A stretch of DNA of 64,000 nt from Pachysolen tannophilus NRRL Y-2460 (Eukaryota > Ascomycota > Pichiomycetes > Alaninales > Pachysolenaceae). Under the pieces are notes generated by a model, which was not told where the DNA came from, searched no databases, and saw only the letters and a list, made by a program, of their open reading frames with translations. The translations under genes and the position numbers were made by a program. The DNA is taken from assembly GCA_001661245.1 (NCBI GenBank), contig KV454011.1, positions 1,493,315 through 1,557,314 on the forward strand. The letters are read 5' to 3'. Below are positions 1 to 10,296 of this stretch, in pieces. The number at the start of each line of letters is the position of its first letter. The stretch's first letter is position 1.

Positions 1-1146
1 TCTGATTCTATTTTATGTGTAGTCTTTTCACCATCTTTATTGCTAGGTTCTTTGGTTTGCAGTTCCGGTGTCTTGACTTTTGCTTCTGATTCTATTTTAT
101 CTGTAGTCTTTTCACCATCTTTATTGCTAGGTTCTTTGGTTTGCAGTTCCGGTGTCTTGACTTTTGCTTCTGATTCTATTTTATCTGTAGTCTTTTCACC
201 ATCTTTATTGCTAGGTTCTTTGGTTTGCAGTTCCGTGTCTTGACTTTTGCTTCTAGATTCTATTTTATCTGTAGTCTTTTCACCATCTTTATTGCTAGGT
301 TCTTTGGTTTGCAGTTCCGGTGTCTTGACTTTTGCTTCTGATTCTATTTTATCTTCAATCTCTTCGCCATCTTTGCTGGGTTCTTTACTTTCTACTTCTG
401 GCGTCTTAGTAGATTCATCCTCGGTCTTCTCCTTGGATTCATTTTGTTCCTTACTATCTTCCTTGTTTTCTTCTTTCAGTACTTCGGTTTTTTTGTCTAC
501 TCCTTCTGTTTCTACCACTTTCTCACTTTTATCTTCTTCTACATCCAGGGTCTTTGCTTTCTTTTTCCGGACATTGTTTCACTATCTGGGTTCCTGATTT
601 TGTTGCCCATGCTGTGTTTTGCTTTCATCTTGCAGTACATTATTTGAAGNNNNNNNNNNNNNNNNNNNNNNNNNNNNNNNNNNNNNNNNNNNNNNNNNNN
701 NNNNNNNNNNNNNNNNNNNNNNNNNNNNNNNNNNNNNNNNNNNNNNNNNNNNNNNNNNNNNNNNNNNNNNNNNNNNNNNNNNNNNNNNNNNNNNNNNNNN
801 NNNNNNNNNTGATTCTATTTTATCTGTAGTCTTTTCACCATCTTTATTGCTAGGTTCTTTGGTTTGCAGTTCCGGTGTCTTGACTTTTGCTTCTGATTCT
901 ATTTTATCTGTAGTCTTTTCACCATCTTTATTGCTAGGTTCTTTGGTTTGCAGTTCCGGTGTCTTGACTTTTGCTTCTGATTCTATTTTATCTGTAGTCT
1001 TTTCACCATCTTTATTGCTAGGTTCTTTGGTTTGCAGTTCCGGTGTCTTGACTTTTGCTTCTGATTCTATTTTATCTTCAATCTCTTCGCCATCTTTGCT
1101 GGGTTCTTTACTTTCTACTTCTGGCGTCTTAGTAGATTCATCCTCG
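1..1146 (-). repeat. 84-bp in-frame tandem repeat within SWC3
   Basis: Units begin at 4, 88, 172, 256 and 340 (the last degenerate) and again at 811, 895, 979 and 1063 (the last degenerate), all exactly 84 bp apart. Each encodes a 28-residue unit with the core KTPELQTKEPSNKDGEKTTDKI (shown here without its first six residues). Complete units are almost identical at the DNA level, which implies recent expansion or homogenisation. The array continues past the left edge and into the gap, so the true copy number is unknown. Confidence 0.9.
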
Positions 1147-2102
1147 GTCTTCTCCTTGGATTCATTTTGTTCCTTACTATCTTCCTTGTTTTCTTCTTTC
1201 AGTACTTCGGTTTTTTTGTCTACTCCTTCTGTTTCTACCACTTTCTCACTTTTATCTTCTTCTACATCCAGGGTCTTTGCTTCTTTTCCGGACATTGTTT
1301 CACTATCTGGTTCCTGATTTTGTTGCCCATGCTGTGTTTTGCTTTCATCTTGCAGTACATTATTTGAAGTTTCCTGTTTCTGTTCATCCAGCATTACTTC
1401 AGGACTCTTGGATTTAATAACGACTTCATTACCATTTTCTCCAGCATCCTTTTGCTCTTTTTGTACATTATCTGTCGAGACTTCTTCCCTTTTAAGACTT
1501 GTGTCGCTATTCAGTTGTTTCTCAAGATTGTTATCCTTCATGAGAAATAATCTGAGATCAAAGAAATGAGGACCTAATTGGATTACAGGTTCACATAATC
1601 TAATCAATTTCTCTCTTCTCTTCGTATGTGTCAGGACGTTGGTTCCGTCTGCTGAATTGTGATCCAGACTGTGATCCAGATCGGTAACAGTTTCAACCTC
1701 CTTTTTAGCCTCTTCCTTATCATTATCGTTACCATTTCTTTCGTTGATTTCATCTTTCTTACTCCAATATGGCTTGAATATACCACTTTCATCGTTGTAT
1801 AACCAATTTTGCCTCGATATTATAAGAGAATTGTACAAAGTGGCACTGTCTTTGATCGACAACAAATCATCTCCTAATTCATCATAAACTGGCTCTTCAA
1901 CAGATACCGGAAGAGAATTTGAAACCTTGAAAGGTCTATCGATCGATGGCAAATCCAACTCTAAATTAGCTAGAGACGTGGTTTTCTGTAATTCGGTCAT
2001 AACTCTTGTCGAATTCAACGGCCGACCTCTTTTCCTGGGTGAATCATCATTCTCAGTCGATTGCAATGTCCCAACACTGCTGATACGACGCTTCGGTGGC
2101 AT
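1..2102 (-). CDS. SWC3: SWR1-complex subunit Swc3, 5' part; runs off the window and contains a gap
   Basis: Swc3 is a subunit of the SWR1 remodeller, which deposits histone H2A.Z. The start is the ATG at 2102 (MPPKRRISS); upstream codons lack ATG. Residues about 60-200 match the Swc3 N-terminal domain as I remember it: an RPF..LP.SVE.P segment, then SIK.S..LY.SL..SR..W, then a GPH.F..RLF..K block. An AT-hook-like PRKRGRP lies near residue 22. The rest is acidic and lysine-rich and passes into an array of 28-residue repeats (84 bp). The frame is open to the window edge except at 566-592, where three extra bases next to the gap produce an apparent stop near 582; the frame recovers beyond, so I read that stop as a sequence error. 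The C-terminus lies outside the window. It is divergent from SMC5, 218 bp apart. Confidence 0.75.
650..809. other. Assembly gap (160 N) inside the SWC3 repeat
   Basis: The run of N interrupts the repeat array. Sequence left of it (about 87-649) is a near copy of sequence right of it (810-1369), with an offset of 720-723 bp. The two contig ends therefore probably overlap rather than being separated. Confidence 0.95.
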
Positions 2103-2320
2103 CTTCAATGCCAATACTTGTATTTTTTTATCAATTTTTCTAATATATAAATATTGTTTGATCAACTGGAAAAGTTCAATTTTTAAATAATTTTTCTTTG
2201 TCGTGCTCAAGCTGTATTTTATAAATTTTTATTTATACGCGTACAACAACAAACAACGAAACATCAATCTTTTCAAAGATTGGATACGGTGGCTAGGTTA
2301 ATTGAGGTTGATATCTGATT
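2103..2320. promoter_or_regulatory. Divergent SWC3/SMC5 promoter with an MCB element
   Basis: The 218-bp space between two divergent ATGs contains ACGCGT at 2237-2242. This is the MluI cell-cycle box bound by MBF in budding yeasts and common before DNA replication and repair genes. Assigning it to SMC5 is inference. Confidence 0.45.
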
Positions 2321-5300
2321 ATGGCTGCTGGGACAGTTGACTTGGAGGAGTTTGTTTCTCCAAGCAAGAGGCGGAAACTTTCAACAAATAGACATTCTTT
2401 ATTGGATTTTATTCCTGGATCAATTATTAAAATCAAATTGATAAACTTCATGTCTTATAGTTTAACTGAGTTTCAGATGTCACCTTATTTGAATATGATT
2501 ATTGGTCCTAATGGAACAGGTAAATCGACTATAGTGTGTGCGATTTGTATTGGGTTAGCTGGGAAATTTGAATATTTGGGGAAACCAAATATGCAAATTA
2601 ATCAATTTATCAAGACAGGACAGGATTCAGCTACTATAGAAATTGAATTAAAAGGTAAAGAATCAGATGATACTATTAATATAAGAAGAGAGATGATTGC
2701 TGCTACTGGTAAATCGAATTGGTTTCAAAATGGGAAACAATCTAATGAAAAGCAAATTAAAGAATTAGTTAGAGATTTAGATATACAGCTAGATAATTTA
2801 TGTCAATTTTTGGCCCAAGATAGAGTTTCTAAATTTGCTAGTCAAAAGCCAAATGAGTTATTAAAAGAAATAGAGCGTTCATACAAGAATGGGGAATTAT
2901 TACATGAACATCAGCAGTTGATAGAACTTTCAAATACTAAAATCAAACTTGATGTTGAAATTGAAGAAATCGAACAAGAATTATCACGACTGGAAAAATT
3001 AAAGGAATCTTTGCATGCTGATGTTGAAAAATATAAGAAATTTCAAGAAAAGAAACAAGATCTTCAAATGCATCAAAATTTAATTCCATTTGTTCAAATC
3101 CAAGATGCAAAAGCTAGGTTACAAAGAGCTAAAGAGGAAAGAGATTTGAAAATACTGAAATATCGACTGTTTGAAGAAAAAATCAAACCAATTTCAAATT
3201 TAATTGATAGATTCAGTGATGATTCGAATGAATTACATGAAGAGATTAGCCGTTTGGAAAAGAAATTAAACAAATACGTAAATAAAGTCGATCAATACAA
3301 GAATCAAATTGAAGAATTTGAAACCCTGATTTCAGATAAAGAAGAAGAATTGAAAAACAAGTTAGTTGAAATTGTTAGAAAAAAACAACATTTATCAAAA
3401 GAACGTTCTAAATTGGAAGATTTAAAAGAAAGGGAAGCACAATATAAGACAAGATTGATTTCTAACGAGGATTTACAAGAATATAATGAAAAAAGATCCG
3501 AAATACATCAACAGATCAAAGTATTAGAGCGCGAAATTATAAATTTAGAATCAGATGTTGGACCATTAAGAGGACTGGAGAAAAATTTGGAACGCATCAT
3601 TAAAAGAAATGAACAACAGTTGAATTCGAAGGATAAAATTCAGGTTTTGAATAATAGAGATCAGCATTCAAGAGATTATATTACTCAGCAGGCAATATAT
3701 TATTTACGTGATAATAAGGACAAATTTCCTGGTGTTTTTGAACCACCAGTAGTGTCTTTAGATGTACATCCAAGATATGCAACAATTTTATCAAATATTG
3801 TCAGTTATGATGCCCAGTTAGCATTTACTGCTATTGATGAAAAAGCATATAATATAGTATCCAAAATTCTTTTAGATCAGTTAAAGATAAATGTTTCATT
3901 AAGACAGTTATCTCGTGATTTTCAATATGATAAATTCAGGATTTATTCAAAAGAAGAATTGCATAAATTTGGATTTGATGGTTATTTATCTGATTTTATT
4001 AAAGGGCCATCGGAGGTGATTCAAATGGTTTGTGAACAAAACAATATTCAATGTATTCCTGTATCGGTAACACCTTTGAACAACCAACAAATTAGTCTGG
4101 CCTGTGAGCCTCTTCCAAACGGAGAGGTGAAATTCAATACTTTTGTCTCTGGTGATCAGATTTTCTACGTTAATAAATCGATTTATGGTAAACAACAAAT
4201 TTATACTTCCACTGGTTGGATAAATCAGTATCATAATAAATTTAACAATGATGGTTTATCGGAAGAAGCAAGAAGTAATATTCAAAGTCAAATTCTGAAA
4301 CAAAAAGAAGAACTTACAGAAATTGGGCATAAACTTGATGATTTGAAAGAAAGAAGAAGCTCTAGAGTGGATGAAATACAAAATTTGAAAATTCAGTATA
4401 AAGATGTTGATAGTTATATAAAAGATGCAAAGGAAACTACTAATCGTTATACGAAAGCTCAATCTGTTATTCAAGTAGTGAAAGAGACTATAGGACAACT
4501 TGAAGCCGAAATTGAGGAGATTAGTGAACAAAATAGTAAACGAAATTTTAAGAAGGAAGTTCAACAGTCTATACGAGATTTGATTATTTCGAAATTAGAA
4601 AGTTTGAACAAGATGGTTGCAGTTTTTAAAGAAGTAAATGAAATCAAGAAACAAATTACTTTTAAAACAGTAACTAGATTACAGCAAGATAATAAGAAAA
4701 TATCTATAGAAGGATTAATCAAAGAAACTGAGAATAAAAAATTGAAATATCTTCATGAAGCCGAAGAAGCTAAAAGGTCATTTAAACAATTAAAGCAAGA
4801 TACTTTTCAAGTTATGTCTCGATTAAATGATGTTGTGAGAGAAACTTTTAGCGATGAGGAGCGTGAAAATTTAGCATTGTTAGCTAGAAGATATATCAAT
4901 GAAGGTCAATTTGAAGAAAGTTTAATAAGATTAAAAATTGATCAAATCAAGACAGAGATGGCATCGTTTGATGATTCTTCTGCGTCATCCATTAGTAGAT
5001 TGACTTCAATTGAGAAAAAAATTGAAAATTTTAATGGAAGATTACCAGATTTAAAAATTCAACAAGCTGAGATAAATACAAAGATTCAAACAATTGAAGA
5101 AAAATGGTTACCTGAATTAGAGAAAATAATTTTGAAAATTTCAAAGAAATTTAATAAAAATTTTAGCATGATTGCTTCTGCTGGTGAAGTACAATTAAAT
5201 AAGAATTTTAATTCTTATGATGAATGGAGATTAGAAATAATGGTTCAATTTAGAGATAATTCACCTTTAGTACCATTAGATGGAACTACACAATCTGGAG

Positions 5301-5674
5301 GTGAAAAATCAGTATCAACTGCAATTTTTTTAAATTCTTTACAAGGATTAACAAATTCTCCCTTTAGAGTTGTTGATGAAATTAATCAAGGTATGGATGC
5401 AAGAAATGAAAGAAAAATTCATGAATTTATAGTACAAAGTGCATGCAAATCAGAACAAAATTTTTTTGAAGATGAAGAATTTAATAGTGATAATAATCAA
5501 CCTGAAAAAATTTCTCAGTATTTCTTAATAACACCAAAGTTATTAACAGATTTATATTATCATGAAAAGATGAGTGTTCATTGTATCATGTCAGGAAGAT
5601 ATTGTCCAGATCCTATTAAAGATGAAAAATTGTTAGGATTTGGTATTACTGAGAGTTACATACAACGTATATAA
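2321..5674 (+). CDS. SMC5: Structural maintenance of chromosomes protein 5 (Smc5)
   Basis: ATPase core of the nuclear Smc5-Smc6 complex, which acts in recombination repair, rDNA stability and sister-chromatid resolution. The 1117-residue protein (S. cerevisiae about 1093) has the full SMC layout: Walker A GPNGTGKST at residues 62-70, a long coiled coil to about 440, a hinge at about 450-640, a return coiled coil, then the ABC signature SGGEKS near 991 and Walker B FRVVDEINQGMD near 1014. The direct join of the signature to LQGLTNSPFRVVDEINQGMD is typical of Smc5 rather than Smc6 or cohesin/condensin SMCs. A basic KRRK near residue 17 may serve nuclear import. Single exon; the ATG at 2321 is the first in frame. 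Confidence 0.97.
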   Translation: MAAGTVDLEEFVSPSKRRKLSTNRHSLLDFIPGSIIKIKLINFMSYSLTEFQMSPYLNMIIGPNGTGKSTIVCAICIGLAGKFEYLGKPNMQINQFIKTGQDSATIEIELKGKESDDTINIRREMIAATGKSNWFQNGKQSNEKQIKELVRDLDIQLDNLCQFLAQDRVSKFASQKPNELLKEIERSYKNGELLHEHQQLIELSNTKIKLDVEIEEIEQELSRLEKLKESLHADVEKYKKFQEKKQDLQMHQNLIPFVQIQDAKARLQRAKEERDLKILKYRLFEEKIKPISNLIDRFSDDSNELHEEISRLEKKLNKYVNKVDQYKNQIEEFETLISDKEEELKNKLVEIVRKKQHLSKERSKLEDLKEREAQYKTRLISNEDLQEYNEKRSEIHQQIKVLEREIINLESDVGPLRGLEKNLERIIKRNEQQLNSKDKIQVLNNRDQHSRDYITQQAIYYLRDNKDKFPGVFEPPVVSLDVHPRYATILSNIVSYDAQLAFTAIDEKAYNIVSKILLDQLKINVSLRQLSRDFQYDKFRIYSKEELHKFGFDGYLSDFIKGPSEVIQMVCEQNNIQCIPVSVTPLNNQQISLACEPLPNGEVKFNTFVSGDQIFYVNKSIYGKQQIYTSTGWINQYHNKFNNDGLSEEARSNIQSQILKQKEELTEIGHKLDDLKERRSSRVDEIQNLKIQYKDVDSYIKDAKETTNRYTKAQSVIQVVKETIGQLEAEIEEISEQNSKRNFKKEVQQSIRDLIISKLESLNKMVAVFKEVNEIKKQITFKTVTRLQQDNKKISIEGLIKETENKKLKYLHEAEEAKRSFKQLKQDTFQVMSRLNDVVRETFSDEERENLALLARRYINEGQFEESLIRLKIDQIKTEMASFDDSSASSISRLTSIEKKIENFNGRLPDLKIQQAEINTKIQTIEEKWLPELEKIILKISKKFNKNFSMIASAGEVQLNKNFNSYDEWRLEIMVQFRDNSPLVPLDGTTQSGGEKSVSTAIFLNSLQGLTNSPFRVVDEINQGMDARNERKIHEFIVQSACKSEQNFFEDEEFNSDNNQPEKISQYFLITPKLLTDLYYHEKMSVHCIMSGRYCPDPIKDEKLLGFGITESYIQRI

Positions 5675-6099
5675 TAACTTTAAATATAATAAATATTAAT
5701 AATATATATATATAGTAACTATGCTAAATTGACTGTTGACTTTCATTAACTATAGTTCTAGTATTTAAACCAAGCAAAAAGTAAAAATAAATGATGATAA
5801 TAAAAAAAAAAAAAAATATAAAAAAAAATAAAAAGTAAAAACCAAGCACCAGGATAAAACTTAGACATTCAGACTAATAATGATCATGATTCACATGATG
5901 TTAAAACAAAAGACTGAATGCTTTTTTTTTTTTTTTTTTTTTTTTTATAAATACAAAATTTAAGCTTTAAATCTAATGAACTGGAATCCCTAAAACCCAG
6001 GGATTGAAAATGGAAAGTATAATAATATCATCCAAAAGCAGATAAAAACAAATGTTTGAAAAAAAGGAAGAAGACAAAACAAAAACAAAACAAAACACT
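5675..6099. other. Intergenic region between convergent SMC5 and CCC1
   Basis: It holds a short TA run near 5704, A-rich runs and a poly(T) tract at about 5922-5946. These are probably shared 3' ends and polyadenylation signals. No gene seen. Confidence 0.6.
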
Positions 6100-7059
6100 T
6101 TACTCGATCAAATAAACTAATCCAAAAGCGGCAGAAGCAGCAATGGAGCCAATTAAAAACATTTGAACACCTTCTGAAGTTTTCTTGTATAAACTGACAT
6201 CGTTACCAAGAGAAACTACAGTTTTTATATATCCGAACCAAAATAATGTGAACCCCATCAAGATTATTGAGCAAAGTAAACCCAGTCTTACTGTATGTGT
6301 GAAAAAATAAGGAATTAAAGGAACAAATCCACCAAAGAAATAAGATAGACCGATTGTTAATGCGGATGTCAATTGTCTTCCATCAGCTGGTTCTTCCAAG
6401 CCTCTTCCAAATCTTATAATGAAATCAATCATTGTCTTTGGAGATTTTTCTAAATCTCTCAAGAATAATTCTATTGTATCATCTTTAGCACCAATATTTA
6501 ACATGATATCGTATACTTCATCAGCCAACATTTCTGGTTTTTCAAAAAACAGTTGTTTTTCCTTTTTAACTTCACTTTTATAATATTCAGATTCTGATCT
6601 TGCAGCTAAAAACCCACCTAACCCCATTGATATGGCACCAGATACCAATTCTGCCATACCTCCTGTGATCACCAACTTTGAATCTCCCAAGGAAGATAAC
6701 CCTGCAGTCAAGGCAAACGGAACTGTCAACCCATCAGACAACCCTATGATGATATCACTCATTACTCTTGGATCAACTTTGGTAAATAACCCCCCAAATA
6801 CACTATCCTCTTGACTCTTCTTACTTTCTGAAGAAGATGACAAGGTTTGTTCCAAATTATTTTCTTCATCTAAAGATGAGATTCTATTGGACAGCAGCAA
6901 GCCCTGTTGCTGTTGTTGCTGTTGCTGATCTTGTTGATAATCTGATGTAGAACCATAATATTCACGCGTTGTTGAATTTGTTAACGGCTGTTTTGCAATG
7001 CTATCATTTCCTGGATTTATAACAGCGGCAATCGAGTTTTTCAAAGCTACCAAAGACAT
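6100..7059 (-). CDS. CCC1: Vacuolar iron/manganese transporter, Ccc1/VIT family
   Basis: Members move cytosolic Fe2+ and Mn2+ into the vacuole by proton antiport. The 319-residue protein has a low-complexity N-terminus including a glutamine run near residue 45. The VIT1 domain begins at about 97 with DPRVMSDIIIGLSDGLTVPFALTAGLSSLG, here quoted only as DIIIGLSDGLTVPFALTAG, the hallmark first helix. Five membrane segments follow. Between TM2 and TM3 is a cytosolic acidic region (EKPEMLADEVYDI..IGAKDD) that binds metal in characterised VIT proteins. The length matches S. cerevisiae Ccc1 (322). ATG at 7059. Confidence 0.95.
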   Translation of the reverse strand: MSLVALKNSIAAVINPGNDSIAKQPLTNSTTREYYGSTSDYQQDQQQQQQQQGLLLSNRISSLDEENNLEQTLSSSSESKKSQEDSVFGGLFTKVDPRVMSDIIIGLSDGLTVPFALTAGLSSLGDSKLVITGGMAELVSGAISMGLGGFLAARSESEYYKSEVKKEKQLFFEKPEMLADEVYDIMLNIGAKDDTIELFLRDLEKSPKTMIDFIIRFGRGLEEPADGRQLTSALTIGLSYFFGGFVPLIPYFFTHTVRLGLLCSIILMGFTLFWFGYIKTVVSLGNDVSLYKKTSEGVQMFLIGSIAASAAFGLVYLIE

Positions 7060-8210
7060 TATTATTATTATTATTATGAATATTATTATTATGATGATTA
7101 TGATGATGAATCAAATTCTGGTTTTGTTGTGAATATTATAGCTAGCTGTAAATGATTTGATCAAGAAAATGAAAAAAAATTTAGATAATTCAATAAAGTT
7201 TTGTTTATGTCCAAGCTATTTTATTTATTATTAAAAAGCGTTTTCCAAATAAAATTTTTTTCTAATTAGTTTCTATTGAATAAACTTCTCTTTTTATTAT
7301 TACTATTACTGTTTTGCTTCTTCTTCTTCTTCTTCTTCTTCTTTAGCTCTATTACTTTTTCAAATAATAAATAAATAAATGAAAAAAAAAAAAAAAAAAG
7401 ATGACTATATTATATCAAACACCAATCTACTAATGTACCATATATATATAATATAAATAATATATAATATATATTATATATTATAGTACTATAATCTATA
7501 TTAATAGTACTATATATATTATGCTTCAAAATATACAAGGAAGCAAATAAGGGGAAACAAAGAGAAAAAATAGAAAAATTTGATAAGGTTAAAATAAATA
7601 AATAAAAAAAAGAAAAAAAAAATACCCTAAAAAGTCGTTCCGTTTGGTACAAAATATCCATTTGAGGAAGTTTTTCATTAAAGATGACATTTTTCTAAAC
7701 TCTGATTGGCTAGAGTCGGAGTTTCTTTTTAATTTTTTTTTTTGTCTTTACAACTGGGGAAGTCGGGGTATTCAGGGTCTAGAACCGCACAATACACTAA
7801 ACTAAACTGTATTTTTTAGCTTGCAGTCAGCATCATTTGTAAGAAATAAAGAAATAAAGAAATAAATAAAGAAATAGCCGCATAGATAAATTAATGCAAA
7901 AAGACAAAAAGAAATAAAATACAAGATGAAAAAAGAGATGAGCAGAGATGAGCAGAGAACAAACAGAAAAGATAAGATTAAAAGTTAAAAAAAAAATAGG
8001 AAAAAAATTAAGATGGTATTACATATATATGAGGATATAGTTATTATTTATTATTTATTATTTATTATTAATTTATTTTAATTTATTTATTTGGATTGAT
8101 TAATCCAAATCTACCTTCATCAGATCGAGAAAATAATAATTATATATATATAGACAAGACAGCACAGCACGCAAGATATTTTTTTTTTTTTTTTTTCGTT
8201 TTTTTTTTTC
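7060..8210. other. CCC1 upstream region and 3' flank of the first LtrA gene
   Basis: About 1.15 kb, very AT-rich. It contains an ATT-trinucleotide run just before the CCC1 ATG, a TTC run near 7317, TA-rich sequence at 7440-7520 that includes a palindrome with arms AGTACTAT/ATAGTACT at 7485-7511, a CCAAT-type ATTGG near 7705, and a long T run before 8211. No convincing gene; a possible 83-codon frame at 7410-7661 is low-complexity. Confidence 0.5.
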
Positions 8211-9824
8211 TCAGATAACCTCATTTCCAATAATTTCTTCCTCATCTTCATCTTCATCTTGTCCTTTATAATTATTATTTGGAGTTGATTCATTATTTCT
8301 TGTAAAATTTCTATTTGTATCTGTGACATCATTTTTATTTTTGTTTTGTTTTTGGTTTTGTGTACGTTCGCGAAGATTTTTATTGCTGCAACCATTACGT
8401 AATAGTTTTTTCGATTCCATTACTATTATCTCATATGAAAATAAAATTCCTAATAATAAAGTTGTTAATCCTAATAATTTTGCTGGTTTTAATTCAGCAA
8501 ATGATAAACACATTATTATAATACCAATTGGGAAACGTGGTAAAATTCTAAAATTTTTTGGAACATGTTTTGAACTAATATCATCAATTGGTTTATCCAT
8601 CATAGCAATAAAACCAAGACAAAAAAGTGCAATACATATACCAGCACTAAAATAAAATGATAAACCATATAAACTTATTTCTTGTTCAAAATTTTTTGCT
8701 AAAGGTATTTCAGATAATTTAACTAATTCAGAACTTGCATCTGCAACTAATATTAAACTACCAATTAATGGAATATGTAAAAAAATCCACAGAAATGAAG
8801 TATTAACATTTCTTCTTAAAGCATGTACTGCAATAACACTTCCTTCTCCATTAAAATATAAAAACATAAAAATATAACCAATTATTAAAACTAAAATTGC
8901 CTTCCACATCTTATCATTTATTCCAGATCCAGTAATATGAGCAGTAACAATCCCATATAAAAATTCACCAATTGCAATTGTATAAAAAGCTCCAAATCTT
9001 TCAACTTCATGTTCTATATTTAAAGCAGTACTATATTCCAATTTTAAAAAATTTTTAGTAATTGGATGGAAACTCATTGAAAATGAAAGTTGTTCTAAAA
9101 ACATAATAGCAATTGATAATCCAATCTTGGCTCTAATACCAATAAATATAACAGGAATCCATATACATGTAGTAATAATTATTAATATAGAATATAATCT
9201 TATTTGTGATTTATGTTCCATAACATAAAAACTATAAAAAAAATAAGCAGCAGCTGATGAATATCGACACAACATATAAGAAATAACAACCATTGCTGTT
9301 TCAGAATGACTCTCTAATACATAATTACTATTATTTGCATAAATAACTAATAAAACCATTATCCATAAAACATATAATCTTTGAGTTAAATCATCGTTAT
9401 AATAATAATTCATAAAATCTTTTAAATCTGCCCATACTGTCCAAACAGGTATAAATAAAATAATATATTTTAATAAAGCAAGTCCATCACATTTCTCAGT
9501 AGCTTGTGATGCTAATGCAGCAACAATTCCAACATAAAGTAAATCTAAAAAAAGTTCTAACACACTTGAAGACCTTTCATTTCTTGTTCTATAAAGTTTC
9601 CCTGCATGAAAATAATTTAAAGCATGAGGCCTTGTGAAAAATCTACTCTTTGGTGGAGGTTGAATATATTCAACATTAATAGCTCCATATTTCTGAATAA
9701 AATCAGTCTCTTCAAATGGAATTGAAGATTCTTCTCCACCATGAGCTTCAACTTCTTCTCGATATAATTCTCGAGGGTCAACTTCAATTTGACTATTAGT
9801 TAAATGTGATTGTTCATTAGGCAT
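8211..9824 (-). CDS. LtrA-family (low temperature requirement A) membrane protein, paralog 1
   Basis: A 537-residue protein of the LtrA family, known from bacteria and many fungi, with no settled biochemical role. The family hallmark LELFLDLLYVGIVAAL follows a soluble N-terminus of about 85 residues. About ten hydrophobic segments follow, with the second conserved motif VERFGAFYTIAIGEFLYG in the middle; the C-terminus is polar and Asn/acidic-rich. The start is set at the ATG at 9824 (MPNEQSH); the longer frame opens only at a TTG. A splice-acceptor-like TTACAG lies 6 bases upstream, but no convincing donor or branch site was found. It is closely similar along its length to the gene at 12061-13707 on the same strand. 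Role unknown; transport or sensing is a guess. Confidence 0.88.
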   Translation of the reverse strand: MPNEQSHLTNSQIEVDPRELYREEVEAHGGEESSIPFEETDFIQKYGAINVEYIQPPPKSRFFTRPHALNYFHAGKLYRTRNERSSSVLELFLDLLYVGIVAALASQATEKCDGLALLKYIILFIPVWTVWADLKDFMNYYYNDDLTQRLYVLWIMVLLVIYANNSNYVLESHSETAMVVISYMLCRYSSAAAYFFYSFYVMEHKSQIRLYSILIIITTCIWIPVIFIGIRAKIGLSIAIMFLEQLSFSMSFHPITKNFLKLEYSTALNIEHEVERFGAFYTIAIGEFLYGIVTAHITGSGINDKMWKAILVLIIGYIFMFLYFNGEGSVIAVHALRRNVNTSFLWIFLHIPLIGSLILVADASSELVKLSEIPLAKNFEQEISLYGLSFYFSAGICIALFCLGFIAMMDKPIDDISSKHVPKNFRILPRFPIGIIIMCLSFAELKPAKLLGLTTLLLGILFSYEIIVMESKKLLRNGCSNKNLRERTQNQKQNKNKNDVTDTNRNFTRNNESTPNNNYKGQDEDEDEEEIIGNEVI

Positions 9825-10296
9825 CCTATCCTGTAAGAAAATCAAAAAATTAATTAATTTTTCAAAAATATATATTTATATAAACTTTCTTAACCGATAA
9901 ATAACCAAATTCAATTCTCATTGAATACTCATAGTTGATGATATAATAAATAATCAATATTTTTTTTATATGATTACTTGATTGCTGAACTTTAAAAAAT
10001 TTAGTAAATTGTGCTGCTATCAAACTAAAATTAAAGAGAGAGCTAAAAGTTGCATTTGCAGGCGCCGTGTACACTACTGATGAGGAAAGAAAAAGAAAGA
10101 AAGAAACAAATCAAACTGGGATCCTTAATTCATTCATTCATTCATCGCCGTAATAATTAGAAAATGCAAATAAGAAATTTGAATATTTTGAATAAATTGA
10201 AAATAAATAATTTTGTTTCAATAGAAAGGAAAGAATAGTCAAAAAAATAGAAAATAAAAATAAAAAAAGAAAATTGATTTTAAAAATGTGTATTTC
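9825..10296. other. Upstream region of LtrA paralog 1
   Basis: 472 bp. AT-rich, with a short ATTC tetranucleotide run near 10126-10145. It should contain the promoter of paralog 1 and the 3' end of the gene at 10297. No gene seen. Confidence 0.5.

Noticed and set aside
7410-7661. 83-codon minus-strand frame upstream of CCC1
   Set aside because: Built from TA- and T-rich sequence; no conserved features.
9825-10074. 5' intron or extra exon for the LtrA genes
   Set aside because: Acceptor-like TTACAG or GTTAG precede both ATGs, but no GTATGT/GTAAGT donor or TACTAAC branch was found at suitable distance.
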